Source: Paracoccaceae bacterium | GTDB taxonomy: Bacteria; Pseudomonadota; Alphaproteobacteria; Rhodobacterales; Rhodobacteraceae | Assembly: GCA_027492585.1 (NCBI GenBank) | Contig: JAPUEK010000081.1 | Location: forward strand, 101,477-165,476 | Direction of reading: 5' to 3' | DNA length: 64,000 bases | Shown here: piece after piece, positions 27,039-36,054 of the stretch | Layout: every line of letters starts with the position of its first letter | How positions within the stretch are numbered: the stretch's first letter is position 1 | Translations under genes and position numbers: made by a program | The notes under the pieces: generated by a model | The model's input: only the letters and a program-made list of their open reading frames with translations | Database searches by the model: none | What the model was told of the DNA's origin: nothing

Positions 27039-27413
27039 CGCCGCCCCACCGGCATCTGCGGGGCGCTGCGGGCTTCCCGAGGCGCGCCTCTCTGTCACTT
27101 CCCTTTCCGGGGCGGCGGTGCCTCACCCTCTCCTCCGGAGGCGGGCTGCATGGCAGAGCTCATCGCCTCCGCCATGCGACAAGGCTCCCCCATTCCCGAT
27201 GGCTCCAGGGACCGTCGACCGGCACCCGTTCCTAACAGGGCGGGAAACCGGCCTCTGGCCCCCGCGAGACCGGCAGTCCGGCGGCCCCTTCCCATACGGG
27301 CGGGAAAGCGCGGCACGTTTTCTGGCCGGCCCGGCCCGACGGTGAAAACCCACCCGGACCCCGGCCACCTCAGGTCATCCGTCCTTCCGCACCGCAACCG
27401 GCCTCTTGATCCC
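27039..27413. other. Intergenic stretch, no gene seen; holds dispersed repeat copy B
   Basis: This 375-bp gap separates the convergent M81 peptidase and fused oxidoreductase genes. It contains a copy of the GGCAGAG palindromic repeat (27151-27333). No coding frame with family resemblance was found, and no clear T-tract terminator. Confidence 0.6.
27151..27333 (+). repeat. Dispersed GC-rich palindromic repeat, copy B
   Basis: It begins TGGCAGAGCTCATCGCCTCC and GCCATGCGA, and ends with CATACGGGCGGGAAAGCGCGG and ACGTTTTCTGGCCGGCCCG, which line up with the start and end of the copies at 46992 and 47218. Confidence 0.6.
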
Positions 27414-29432
27414 CTAAATCGGCGAGACCTCGCTTTCGAGGTTCAGCCAGGCCGCTTCCTGCGCCGACAGCGGCGTGCCGAAGGCCGGCAGCGTCGTCGA
27501 GATCTCCGCCGGGCTGCGCGGCCCGATCAGCGCGAAGGAAGGGAAGTCCTGCGCCAATACCCAGGCCGTGGCGATGTTATGCGCGCTCACGCCGCGGCGC
27601 GCGGCCAGGGTCTCGGCGCGGCGGCGGCGTTCGGCATTGGCGGGGCTGCCGAAACAGGTTTCCGGGCTCGTGTCCTGCGGCAGGCGGTTGCGGAAGGGCT
27701 CGGGCAGGAAATAGCCGCGCGCCTGGCTGGACCAGCTCAGATGGGTCATCCCCGTCTTCCGCAGGAACTCCAGCGTTTCCGGGGTGTTGGAGGTCACGCA
27801 GCCTGCCCAGACCGGACGCTCCATCACCGCCAGCGACAGGTTGTTGTTCAGCACCCGCATCGGCTGGAGACCATGTGCCGCCGCATAGGCATTGGCCTCG
27901 GCGATCCGCGCCACCGACCAGTTGGAGCCGCCGAAGATCCCGATACGGCCCGCCCGGTGCAGGACGTTCAGCGCCTCCATGAACTCGCCCACCGGCACCT
28001 GCGGGTTGTCGCGGTGCAGGATGTAGATCGGCGCCCGGTCAAGACCGAGCCGGTCGAGCGAGATCTCCAGCTGCGCGCCGATGCTGCGCGGCGTGCAATA
28101 GGGCGTGTGGGCGCCCTTGACGATCACCACGGTTTCCCCGGCCACCCCGCGATTGGCGATCCACTGGCCAAGCACCGTCTCATGCAGCCCGCCGCCATAG
28201 ACGAAGCCGGTGTCGAAGGTATTGCCCCCCGCCTCCATCCAGGCATCCCAGATCACCGCGCCCGCGCCGATGTCGTTCTTGTTGTCGCAGCCCATGACCA
28301 GACGGCTGACCGGCAGCGCCACCCCGTCGAGTGCCACCTTCGGCACCTGCGGCAGGCCCTTGGGCAGGATCGGCGGCAGGGCGCGGTTGAGTTTGGGGTC
28401 CTCGGCCACGGTCACATAGCCGAGCTCCGCCCGCCAGCGGTCCAGCGTGGCGGCATTGCCGAGGCTGTCGGCCAACCCCATGGCCGGATGCGGCGCCTGC
28501 GGCGCACGGCTGGCCACGGCGCGGCTCGCCATCTCGGCCTCGAAGGTGAAGAGATGCTCGCGGTGGCGCAACGCCTCCACCCGCGTCTTGCCGCCCACGG
28601 TCACGAGGATCGTCGTGTCCGACGGCCCGGCATTGCGGCCCGGCACCCAGGGGTCCGTCAGCTCGATCCGGCCCTTGTCGCCGAAGATCACCGCGTTGTT
28701 GTCCATGTTGCGGGCAATGGCGCAGGAGATTTCCGCCGTAAACCCGCCGGCGAAGGTCAGAATCCCGTAGGCCACCTCGTCCACGCCGCTCTTGCCGAGG
28801 ATGCCGCTGCCCTTCACCGTGACCGGATCGGCAAAGGGCTGCCCCGCCGCCGCCCCGGCGACCAGCCGCGCGAGCGAGACCGGATAGCCGCCGACATCCA
28901 GGATGCCGCCGCCGCCGAGCGCGCGGTCATAAAGCCGCGAGGACGGGTCGAAACCGGCGGTGAAGCCGAAGCTCGTGCGGATATGGCGCGGGGTGCCGAT
29001 CTCGCCGCTCTTCAGGATCTCCAACAGCCGGGCGATCTGCGGATGGCAGCGATACATATAGGCTTCCATGAAGAGCACGCCGGACAGGGCGGCCAGCTCC
29101 ACCAGGCCTGCGACCTGCGCGGCGGTGAGGCCGGCAGGTTTTTCCACCAGCACCGGCTTTCCGGCGCGGATCGCAAGGATCGCATGTTCGGCATGGAAGG
29201 GATGGGGGGTGGAGACATAGACCGCCTCGACCGCCGGATCGGCGACGAGCGCGGCATAATCGGCATGGACATGGGCCGCCGCCACGCTGTTCTTCGCGGC
29301 AAAAGCCTGTCGCCGCGCCGGATCACGGCTGGCGATGGCCACCAGCCTGCCCGAGGCCGACCCCGCCAGACCGTCGGCGAAGTTCTGGGCGATCGCGCCC
29401 GGCCCGATGATGCCCCATCCCGTCGTCTTCAT
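27414..29432 (-). CDS. Fused Gfo/Idh/MocA oxidoreductase and aldo/keto reductase
   Basis: Two-domain NAD(P)-dependent oxidoreductase of 672 aa. Residues about 1-330 are a Gfo/Idh/MocA sugar dehydrogenase: Rossmann motif GIIGPGAIAQNF, the EKP motif in VLVEKPAGLTAAQ, and GGGGILDVGGYPVS. Residues about 345-672 are an aldo/keto reductase with the tetrad motifs FDTGFVYG (Asp, Tyr), VKGAH (Lys) and ILHRDN (His). The two parts are normally separate proteins, so this is a true fusion with no frameshift needed. The start is the ATG at 29432, with AGGA upstream. It is the last gene of the sugar ABC operon and probably oxidises and reduces the sugar released by the GH2 enzyme. Confidence 0.88.
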   Translation of the reverse strand: MKTTGWGIIGPGAIAQNFADGLAGSASGRLVAIASRDPARRQAFAAKNSVAAAHVHADYAALVADPAVEAVYVSTPHPFHAEHAILAIRAGKPVLVEKPAGLTAAQVAGLVELAALSGVLFMEAYMYRCHPQIARLLEILKSGEIGTPRHIRTSFGFTAGFDPSSRLYDRALGGGGILDVGGYPVSLARLVAGAAAGQPFADPVTVKGSGILGKSGVDEVAYGILTFAGGFTAEISCAIARNMDNNAVIFGDKGRIELTDPWVPGRNAGPSDTTILVTVGGKTRVEALRHREHLFTFEAEMASRAVASRAPQAPHPAMGLADSLGNAATLDRWRAELGYVTVAEDPKLNRALPPILPKGLPQVPKVALDGVALPVSRLVMGCDNKNDIGAGAVIWDAWMEAGGNTFDTGFVYGGGLHETVLGQWIANRGVAGETVVIVKGAHTPYCTPRSIGAQLEISLDRLGLDRAPIYILHRDNPQVPVGEFMEALNVLHRAGRIGIFGGSNWSVARIAEANAYAAAHGLQPMRVLNNNLSLAVMERPVWAGCVTSNTPETLEFLRKTGMTHLSWSSQARGYFLPEPFRNRLPQDTSPETCFGSPANAERRRRAETLAARRGVSAHNIATAWVLAQDFPSFALIGPRSPAEISTTLPAFGTPLSAQEAAWLNLESEVSPI

Positions 29433-29455
29433 GAAAGAATCCTGTCCCTGTCTGT

Positions 29456-30523
29456 TCAACGGACCCGCCGGCCCGCCATGTCGAAAATCATTGCCGCCGC
29501 AGGATCGAAGCGCGCCGCGATCCGCTGGCCGGGCTGGAGCGCCCTGCCCTCGTCGCTGGCGAGCGTCAGAAGCTGCCCGCCCGCCTGACGGGCGTAGGCA
29601 AAGCTTTCATTGCCGAGATGCTCGACGATCTCAATGGTCAGATCCAGCCCCGCCGACCCGCCGCGGCGGAAATGTTCGGGCCGGATGCCGACCGTGACCT
29701 CGGCCCCTTCCGCCGGCGGCGCCTTGAGCGGGCCGAGCGGGATGGTCTGGTTGCCGAAATCCGGCAGGCGCACCTGCCCGCCTTCGACGACACCCGGCAG
29801 GAAGTTCATCTTCGGGCTGCCGATGAAACCCGCCACGAACAGGTTGTCGGGATCGTCATAAAGCCGCAGCGGCGCCCCCACCTGCTCGACCACCCCGCCG
29901 CGCAGCACCACGATCTTGTCGGCCAGCGTCATCGCCTCCACCTGATCATGGGTGACATAGATGATCGTCGTCGCAAGCTCCTTGTGGAGCCGCGCCACCT
30001 CGATCCGCATATGCACCCGCAATTCGGCGTCGAGGTTCGACAAAGGCTCGTCGAAGAGAAAGACCTGCGGATGGCGCACGATGGCCCGACCGATGGCGAC
30101 CCGCTGGCGCTGCCCGCCGGAAAGGTCCTTCGGGCGGCGGTCCAGCAGCGGCTCCAGCTCCAGAATCCGCGCGGCTTCGGCGACCTGACGGGCAATCTCC
30201 GCCTTGGGCTTGCCGGCAAAGCGCAGCGCGAAGCCCATGTTCTCGCGCACCGTCATATGGGGGTAGAGCGCATAGGACTGGAAGACCATGGCGATGCCGC
30301 GCTGCGAAGGGTCGCGGTCGTTCATCCGGGCATCGCCGATGAAGAGATCGCCGGAGGTGATGTCCTCCAGCCCTGCGATCATCCGCAGAAGCGTGGATTT
30401 CCCGCAGCCCGACGGCCCGACGAAGACCACGAATTCCCCCGGAGCGATGTCGAGATCGACCCCTTTGATGACCTCGACCGCCCCGTAGGACTTCCGCACG
30501 TCGCGCAGCTTCAACCCGCTCAT
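29456..30523 (-). CDS. Sugar ABC transporter ATP-binding protein (UgpC/MsmK type)
   Basis: ATPase of 355 aa for a CUT1 sugar importer. Walker A is [13 protein letters not shown] (about residue 36), the signature is [15 protein letters not shown] (about 135), and Walker B is [12 protein letters not shown]. Residues about 240-355 form the TOBE regulatory domain, with [19 protein letters not shown] spacing. It lies 9 bp after the GH2 gene in the minus-strand operon and energises the two permeases. Confidence 0.93.
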   Translation of the reverse strand: MSGLKLRDVRKSYGAVEVIKGVDLDIAPGEFVVFVGPSGCGKSTLLRMIAGLEDITSGDLFIGDARMNDRDPSQRGIAMVFQSYALYPHMTVRENMGFALRFAGKPKAEIARQVAEAARILELEPLLDRRPKDLSGGQRQRVAIGRAIVRHPQVFLFDEPLSNLDAELRVHMRIEVARLHKELATTIIYVTHDQVEAMTLADKIVVLRGGVVEQVGAPLRLYDDPDNLFVAGFIGSPKMNFLPGVVEGGQVRLPDFGNQTIPLGPLKAPPAEGAEVTVGIRPEHFRRGGSAGLDLTIEIVEHLGNESFAYARQAGGQLLTLASDEGRALQPGQRIAARFDPAAAMIFDMAGRRVR

Positions 30524-30532
30524 CGCTTCCCC

Positions 30533-32725
30533 CTACCCGACGGTGAGGCGGGTCCGCACCGCCCCCAGACGATCACTGTGAACCGCAACCTCGATCACGC
30601 CCCGGCCTTCGGCCTGCACCCAGACCCCGGTGGAGCCGGCCCGCAGCGGCACCGTCGCAGGACCAAGCCGGCGGCCGGGACCGGAGACGGTGATGGTCAC
30701 CGGCTCCGGGAAGAAGGGCAGCTTGTTGCCCGCCTGATCGAGCACCCGCACCATCAGCCGCACCGCATCACGCGCGCCGATCACCGCCTTGTCGGCCACC
30801 AGTTCCAGCCGGGTCGGCAGCGCGTTGCAGACGAAGCGCCGCTCGGCCACCGGCGTGCCGCCGATCAGGCCGATCACCGTTGCGGGCTCCCATGTCATGC
30901 CCCAGAGGCCGAGCTCGTCGGCAGTGAAATGCCGCTGGTCGAGGATGGCCGGCGCATGGGGCAGATGCGGGAACCGATCCCGGTCGGCCTTCACCCGTTT
31001 CGGGGTATTGCCGCCGTAACGCAGTTCCACCTCGTCACAGTTGGTCAGGATGATCAGCGGCAGCACGCCGCCGATGTTCCGCTCCCCCCGCGCCCAGAAG
31101 GTGACGGGCTGAAGAACCACCCCTTCGGCGGGATCGCTCTGGCTCGCATAGGCATAGGCGGCGAACTTCGGCTCGCGGAACATGTCCATCACGCCATGAT
31201 GGCAGATGCGGTCGCCGGAGCCGAAATCCTTGTGGGTGTTGTAGTCGAAGGCGCACCAGCCGATCGCCCCGGCAATCTGCGGATCGCCATACATGGCGTT
31301 CAGCACATCGAGATGGCGCAGCACATGCTCGGCCTGCCGCTGTTCCTGATCGGTGCTTTTCGTCGGGAACATGTGGCCGCCGAATTCGGTGATCATATAG
31401 GGAACCTGCCGGTCCAGCCCCGTCACCTCGCGCTGCGGACGCAGGGGCGTGCGGGGGCGGTTGCCGCCCAGCTCCTCATTGCCGAGGATGAAGTCGTTCA
31501 TCGTGTAAACGTCTTCCAGCAGCTCGCTGTCGGTGATGTAGCGCACGCCGCCGGTGGGGCGGGTCGTGTCCAGCTCCTTCGCGGCGCGGTTGGTCTCCAC
31601 ATAGAAATCGTGGTTGTCCTGCGATTCATTGATCCGCACCCCCCAGATGAAGATCGACGGGTGGTTCCAGTCGCGCCGGATCATGCGGCGGACGTTCTCC
31701 ACCGCCTCCGCCTGCCACGCCGCCCCGCCGATATGCTGCCAGCCGGGGATCTCCTCGAAGACCAGCAGGCCGATCTCGTCGCAGCGATCAAGGAACCAAT
31801 GCGATTGCGGGTAGTGGGAGGTCCGCACGGTATTGACCCGCAACTCGTATTTCAGGATCTCCGCATCGCGCTCCTGCGCGGCGCGGCCCATGGCGTAGCC
31901 GACGTAGGGAAAGGATTGGTGGCGGTTCAGCCCGCGCAGCTTCAAGGGCTTGCCGTTCAGCGCGAAGCCTTGCGTGGTGAAGGACACCTCCCGGAAGCCG
32001 AAGCGGGTGGAGGTCTCATCCCGGCCCGCGGGCGTCTCCAGCACGAGGTCGAGATGATAGAGCGCGGGATCGGCAAGCTCCCAGAGCCGGATGCCCTCCA
32101 GCCCGCCCATGTCGATCCGCAATTGCGCGCCGGTCACGGCAACGGAAGAGGTGGCAATCGCCCGCTCCCCCTCGCGCAGGGTGGCGGTCAGGGTGCCGCT
32201 CAGCGCCCTGCCCTGCGGATTGTCGAGCGCGACGACCGCGCTCAGGGTCTTCTGCGCGCCCAGCACCTCCGGCGTCTCGATCTTGTGCAGGCCGATGGAG
32301 ACGGGCGCGCGGATGATGAGCCAGACCTCCCGGTAGATCCCGGCATAGGTCAGATAGTCGATCACCCCGCCGAAGGGCGGGATGTCGGGGTTTTCAGATC
32401 CGTCGATCCGCACCACGATGCGGTTCTGCCCCGGCTTCAGAAGGCCGGTCAGCCGCGCCTCGAAAGGGGTGTAGCCATCGGCATGGGCGGCAATCTCCTC
32501 CCCGTTGAGGAAGACTGCCGCATTGGCCATCGCCGCCTCGACGTGCAGCGCAACCTCTTGCCCGTCCCATGCCGGATCTGCCTGAAAAACCTTTTCATAC
32601 TCAAAGACCCGCTGATAGGCGGTCTCGTCGAAATAGGAAAAGGGCAGATCGACGGCATTGTGCGGCAGGCGCACCTGCGCCCCCCCGAACAGCCAGCCCT
32701 CGTTGAAATCTTGGCGGATACGCAT
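30533..32725 (-). CDS. Glycoside hydrolase family 2 (beta-galactosidase/beta-glucuronidase-like)
   Basis: Retaining beta-glycosidase of 730 aa. Residues about 1-150 are the sugar-binding jelly roll, about 155-250 an immunoglobulin-like domain, about 255-560 the catalytic barrel, and the rest C-terminal beta domains. The acid/base glutamate is E367 in WGVRINESQD and the nucleophile is probably E447 in MITEFGGHM. No signal peptide is present, so it acts in the cytoplasm on imported oligosaccharides or glycosides. It is 9 bp after the second permease gene. Substrate (galactoside, mannoside or glucuronide) cannot be chosen from sequence. Confidence 0.88.
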   Translation of the reverse strand: MRIRQDFNEGWLFGGAQVRLPHNAVDLPFSYFDETAYQRVFEYEKVFQADPAWDGQEVALHVEAAMANAAVFLNGEEIAAHADGYTPFEARLTGLLKPGQNRIVVRIDGSENPDIPPFGGVIDYLTYAGIYREVWLIIRAPVSIGLHKIETPEVLGAQKTLSAVVALDNPQGRALSGTLTATLREGERAIATSSVAVTGAQLRIDMGGLEGIRLWELADPALYHLDLVLETPAGRDETSTRFGFREVSFTTQGFALNGKPLKLRGLNRHQSFPYVGYAMGRAAQERDAEILKYELRVNTVRTSHYPQSHWFLDRCDEIGLLVFEEIPGWQHIGGAAWQAEAVENVRRMIRRDWNHPSIFIWGVRINESQDNHDFYVETNRAAKELDTTRPTGGVRYITDSELLEDVYTMNDFILGNEELGGNRPRTPLRPQREVTGLDRQVPYMITEFGGHMFPTKSTDQEQRQAEHVLRHLDVLNAMYGDPQIAGAIGWCAFDYNTHKDFGSGDRICHHGVMDMFREPKFAAYAYASQSDPAEGVVLQPVTFWARGERNIGGVLPLIILTNCDEVELRYGGNTPKRVKADRDRFPHLPHAPAILDQRHFTADELGLWGMTWEPATVIGLIGGTPVAERRFVCNALPTRLELVADKAVIGARDAVRLMVRVLDQAGNKLPFFPEPVTITVSGPGRRLGPATVPLRAGSTGVWVQAEGRGVIEVAVHSDRLGAVRTRLTVG

Positions 32726-32734
32726 TGAAGTGCC

Positions 32735-33550
32735 TTACTTGATGGAGCCGGTCAGCCCCTCGACGAAACGCCGCTGGAGCAGGAAGAAGACGATCAGCGT
32801 CGGCAGGGTGGCGATCACGGTCGCCACCATCACCACGCCGTAATCGGGGTAATAGGCCGAAGCGAGAGAGGAGACGGTCAGGGTGATCGTCTTCATCTCG
32901 TTGGTTTGAAGCACGATCAGCGGCCAGAGATAGTTGTTCCAGTTGGCCATGAAGACGATGATCGTCGCGGCCGCATAGGTCGGGCGCATGACGGGCAGAT
33001 AGATGTGGAGGAATATCTGCCATTCCTTCAGCCCGTCGATCCTGGCCGCATCGCGCAGCTCATGCGGGAAAGCCTTGGTCGCCTGCCGGAAGTAGAAGAC
33101 GATGAAGACCGAGGCGATGCCGGGCAGCAGGATCGCCGTATAGGTGTTGATCATCTTGAAATTCGCCATGAGCACGAACAGCGGCACCATGATCGCGGCG
33201 AAGGGGACGGAGAGGGTCAGCAGCAGCGCGGAAAAGATCCTCTCCCGCGTGCTGGAGCGGAAGACCTCGAAGGCATAGCCCGCGAGGGAGGAGACGGCGA
33301 GGGTCAGCACCGTCCCGGCGATGGCGATGAAGAAGGAGTTGAACAGCACGCGCGGCAAATCCACCTGCGTGAGCAGGTTGGAGATGTTGTCGAAGAGCGC
33401 GCCACCGAAGCTGGTCTTGCCCTTGATGATGTCGGCGGCGGTGTTGGTGGTGCCGACCAGCATCCAGAAGAAGGGAAAGATCGACACGAAAGCCGCGATC
33501 GACAGCAGGCCGTAGACGAGTGCTGCACGGAGACGGGCGGAGAGGCTCAT
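32735..33550 (-). CDS. Sugar ABC transporter permease (MalG-like)
   Basis: CUT1 inner-membrane permease of 271 aa with about six hydrophobic segments. The EAA loop ELRDAARIDGLKEWQIFLHI (about residue 165) contacts the ATPase. It overlaps the preceding permease by 4 bases and precedes the GH2 gene by 9 bp. Confidence 0.92.
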   Translation of the reverse strand: MSLSARLRAALVYGLLSIAAFVSIFPFFWMLVGTTNTAADIIKGKTSFGGALFDNISNLLTQVDLPRVLFNSFFIAIAGTVLTLAVSSLAGYAFEVFRSSTRERIFSALLLTLSVPFAAIMVPLFVLMANFKMINTYTAILLPGIASVFIVFYFRQATKAFPHELRDAARIDGLKEWQIFLHIYLPVMRPTYAAATIIVFMANWNNYLWPLIVLQTNEMKTITLTVSSLASAYYPDYGVVMVATVIATLPTLIVFFLLQRRFVEGLTGSIK

Positions 33551-34431
33551 GCCTTGCGCTCCCGTGCGATGAGGAATTGCAGGAAGGTCAGCACTGCCAC
33601 CATCAGCACGATCACATAGGAAACCGTCGCGGCATAGCCGAAACTTGGCATGAACTTGAAGGTGAGCTGGTAGATGTAGAGCGAGAGCGTCAGCGTCGCA
33701 TCCGAAGGCCCGCCGAGGGTGATGTTGTTCACCTCGTCGAAAAGCTGGAGCGTGCCGATGGTCGAGATGACGGTGGTGAACAGGATCACCGGCTTCAGCA
33801 TCGGCAGGGTGATATGGACAAACCGCGCCCAGGCCGGCACCCCGTCGATCCGCGCCGCCTCATAAACCGACTTGTCGATGTTCTGCATGGCGGCGAGGTA
33901 GAAGATCATGTTGTAGCCGGTCCACCGCCAGGTGATCGCAAGGATGATCACCACCCGCGCCCAGAAAGGATCGCCCAGCCAGGAGGTCGGCTGGCCGATC
34001 AGGTGCAGCGCCATGGCCAGATCGTTCACCACCCCGTCGGAGGCGAACATCGACTTGAAGAGGATCGAATAGGCGACAAGCGAGGTCACGCAGGGCAGGA
34101 AGATCGCCGTGCGGAAAAAGCCGCGGAAGCGCAGCCGCGGATTGTTGAGCGCCACCGCGAACAAGAGCGCCAGCAGGATCATGACCGGCACCTGGATCAC
34201 GAGGAAGATGCAGGTGTTGGTCAGCGCGCGCAGGAACACCGGGTCCTGGGTCAGCCGGGTGATGTTGGCAAGGCCGCCGAACTGGTGGTTCATGCCCTTG
34301 CCGGTCTGGAAGCTCATCCACAGCGACCAGAGCACCGGATAGACCATGAAGATGCCGAGCAGCACCAGAGCCGGCAGGATGAAGAGCCAGCCGTTGACCT
34401 GCTCGACGCGGCCGATGCGTGATTTCGCCAT
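33547..34431 (-). CDS. Sugar ABC transporter permease (MalF-like)
   Basis: CUT1 inner-membrane permease of 294 aa, opening MAKSRIGRVEQVNGWLFILP, with the EAA loop YEAARIDGVPAWARFVHITL (about residue 196). I chose the ATG at 34431, which has a GGGGGGGAG ribosome-binding site, over a longer in-frame start at 34686 that would overlap the binding-protein gene. Confidence 0.92.
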   Translation of the reverse strand: MAKSRIGRVEQVNGWLFILPALVLLGIFMVYPVLWSLWMSFQTGKGMNHQFGGLANITRLTQDPVFLRALTNTCIFLVIQVPVMILLALLFAVALNNPRLRFRGFFRTAIFLPCVTSLVAYSILFKSMFASDGVVNDLAMALHLIGQPTSWLGDPFWARVVIILAITWRWTGYNMIFYLAAMQNIDKSVYEAARIDGVPAWARFVHITLPMLKPVILFTTVISTIGTLQLFDEVNNITLGGPSDATLTLSLYIYQLTFKFMPSFGYAATVSYVIVLMVAVLTFLQFLIARERKA

Positions 34432-34558
34432 TGCTCCCCCCCCGGAAAACTGGCGCGCGACCAAAGGCGGCGCCCTGCGTGACGGTGACCGGACTCCGGC
34501 GCCGGGACCAGCGAGACCGGCCCGGCGCCCCCTCGGGACGCCGGAACGGCAGCGCGGT

Positions 34559-34576
34559 GGCGGGGCCGCCCCCGCC
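34559..34576 (-). terminator. Stem-loop between sugar-binding protein and permease genes
   Basis: A perfect 7-bp stem GGCGGGG-GCGG-CCCCGCC lies 9 bases past the binding-protein stop. There is no T-tract, so partial termination or mRNA 3'-end protection is more likely than full termination. Confidence 0.45.
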
Positions 34577-34585
34577 GCCCTCCGG

Positions 34586-35857
34586 TTACTGGATCTGCGC
34601 CTTGACCTGCGCGTCGATCGCCGCGATCGCCTCATCGACCGAGCCGCCATTGGCGAGGCCCGGAAGCTGGGCCGCCACGGCCGCATCGACCTCGTTGGTG
34701 AAGATGCCGTAGTTCACCGGCGGGATCTGCCCGAGCCAGTCGGAGAAGTTCTGCCACACGGCCTGACCGCCGAAATAATCGTCGGAGGCCTTGTAGGCAT
34801 CCCCCTCCCGCGCGGGCAGGTAGGAGCCCATGGCCCCCTGCCCGACGAGGATCTTCTGGTAGAAATCGCTGTCCTTCGCCCAGACTTCGGCGAGGAAATC
34901 GACCGCCTGATCCTTCTCCGCCGAAGAGGCGAGGACATACCAGCTCGACCCGCCGAGGTTGGAGGCATGGGTGGCCCCCTCCACCCCGTCGAGCTTCGGC
35001 AGGGGCGCCACGCCCCATTTGCCCGCCATGTCGGCGGCCTTGATCGTGCCGGTCATCCAGACGCCGGTGAAGACCGAAGCCACCTCGCCCGAGGTGAAGC
35101 CGCCGGTATATTCGGTCCAGCCGGAGACCGGCTTGTAGATCTCCTTGGTCTGCAACAGCTTGGCATAGGTCGAAAGAGCGGCCTTGAACGTGTCGCTGCC
35201 GGCGATATCGGGCTGGCCATCCGGGGTGAAATACCATTTGCCGGCCGATTGCAGCAGGATGCGGAGCGCGCCCGCGTCATTGAGGTCGATGCCGAGCATC
35301 GGGTGGCCGGTCTTTTCCTTCACGGTCCTGGCGATCTCGATGAACTGATCCCAGGTGATGTCCTGAAGGTCCTCGGCCTTGAAGCCCGCCTCGGCGAGAA
35401 TGTCGGTGCGGTAGAAAAGCCCGGTCACGCCGGAATCGAAGGGCAGCGAATAGGTGGCGCCGTCAACCGTCGCCAGCTCGACCTTGTAGGGAGCGAAGGT
35501 GCTGTAGTCGATCTTGGCATTCATCGGCTCGAAGGCGCCGGGGAAGGACAGAAGGTATTTCTGGGCGCCGTAATCCTCGACAAGAACGATATCGGGCAGC
35601 CCGTCGGTGGTGCCGGAGGCAAGCTGGGCCTGAAGCTTCTGCTCCAGATCGGCCTTGGCGAAATCGACGATGTTGACGGTGACATCGGGATGGGTCGCCG
35701 AATAGCGGGCGGCGGCCTCTTTCATCGTGGCGCCGTTGAAATTCGGGTCCCAGCACCAGACGGTGATTTCGGCAGCCATCGCCGAGGTCATCGCCAGAAG
35801 GCTGATCCCGGCCGCATAAAGGACGGTCTTTCGCGTGCGTGCGAGCATCTGATCCAT
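34586..35857 (-). CDS. Extracellular sugar-binding protein (CUT1 family 1)
   Basis: Periplasmic solute-binding protein of 423 aa. Residues 1-28 are a Sec signal with TSAMAAEIT at the cleavage site. The mature part opens EITVWCWDPNFNGATMKEAA, followed by MFP-type binding-protein features (SGEVASVFTGVWMTGTIKAA). The ATG at 35857 has a GGGAGGA ribosome-binding site. It is the first gene of the sugar operon. A LacI-type operator and a promoter are upstream. Confidence 0.92.
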   Translation of the reverse strand: MDQMLARTRKTVLYAAGISLLAMTSAMAAEITVWCWDPNFNGATMKEAAARYSATHPDVTVNIVDFAKADLEQKLQAQLASGTTDGLPDIVLVEDYGAQKYLLSFPGAFEPMNAKIDYSTFAPYKVELATVDGATYSLPFDSGVTGLFYRTDILAEAGFKAEDLQDITWDQFIEIARTVKEKTGHPMLGIDLNDAGALRILLQSAGKWYFTPDGQPDIAGSDTFKAALSTYAKLLQTKEIYKPVSGWTEYTGGFTSGEVASVFTGVWMTGTIKAADMAGKWGVAPLPKLDGVEGATHASNLGGSSWYVLASSAEKDQAVDFLAEVWAKDSDFYQKILVGQGAMGSYLPAREGDAYKASDDYFGGQAVWQNFSDWLGQIPPVNYGIFTNEVDAAVAAQLPGLANGGSVDEAIAAIDAQVKAQIQ

Positions 35858-35901
35858 GTTTTCCTCCCATGAGCGAGACTCGTTCCGGCCTCGTGAGGAA
35901 A

Positions 35902-35930
35902 AGCGTAGCGCCTAAAAAAGCGTCGCGCAA
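35902..35930 (-). promoter_or_regulatory. Candidate promoter of the sugar operon
   Basis: On the minus strand TTGCGC (35930 to 35925) and TACGCT (35907 to 35902) are exactly 17 bp apart, ending about 45 bp upstream of the binding-protein start. The LacI-type palindrome lies immediately upstream. Confidence 0.45.
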
Positions 35931-35935
35931 ATAAT

Positions 35936-35953
35936 TTAGTAAAAATTTACCAA
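35936..35953. promoter_or_regulatory. Putative LacI-family operator
   Basis: TTAGTAAAAATTTACCAA is a near-perfect 18-bp palindrome (one mismatched pair plus the centre), of the form TTRGTAAA-N2-TTTACYAA. It is 5 bp upstream of the -35 box of the sugar operon and 101 bp from the LacI-family gene, which is the natural ligand. Confidence 0.6.
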
Positions 35954-36054
35954 CTGCCGGAGGCAGCGCCGGAACGGCAGTCTTGTGCTGCTTTCGACAG
36001 GGGATTTTCCCTTGATGAAGGCGGGAGCACGTCAGGGATGCGGGGCAGACCGCC

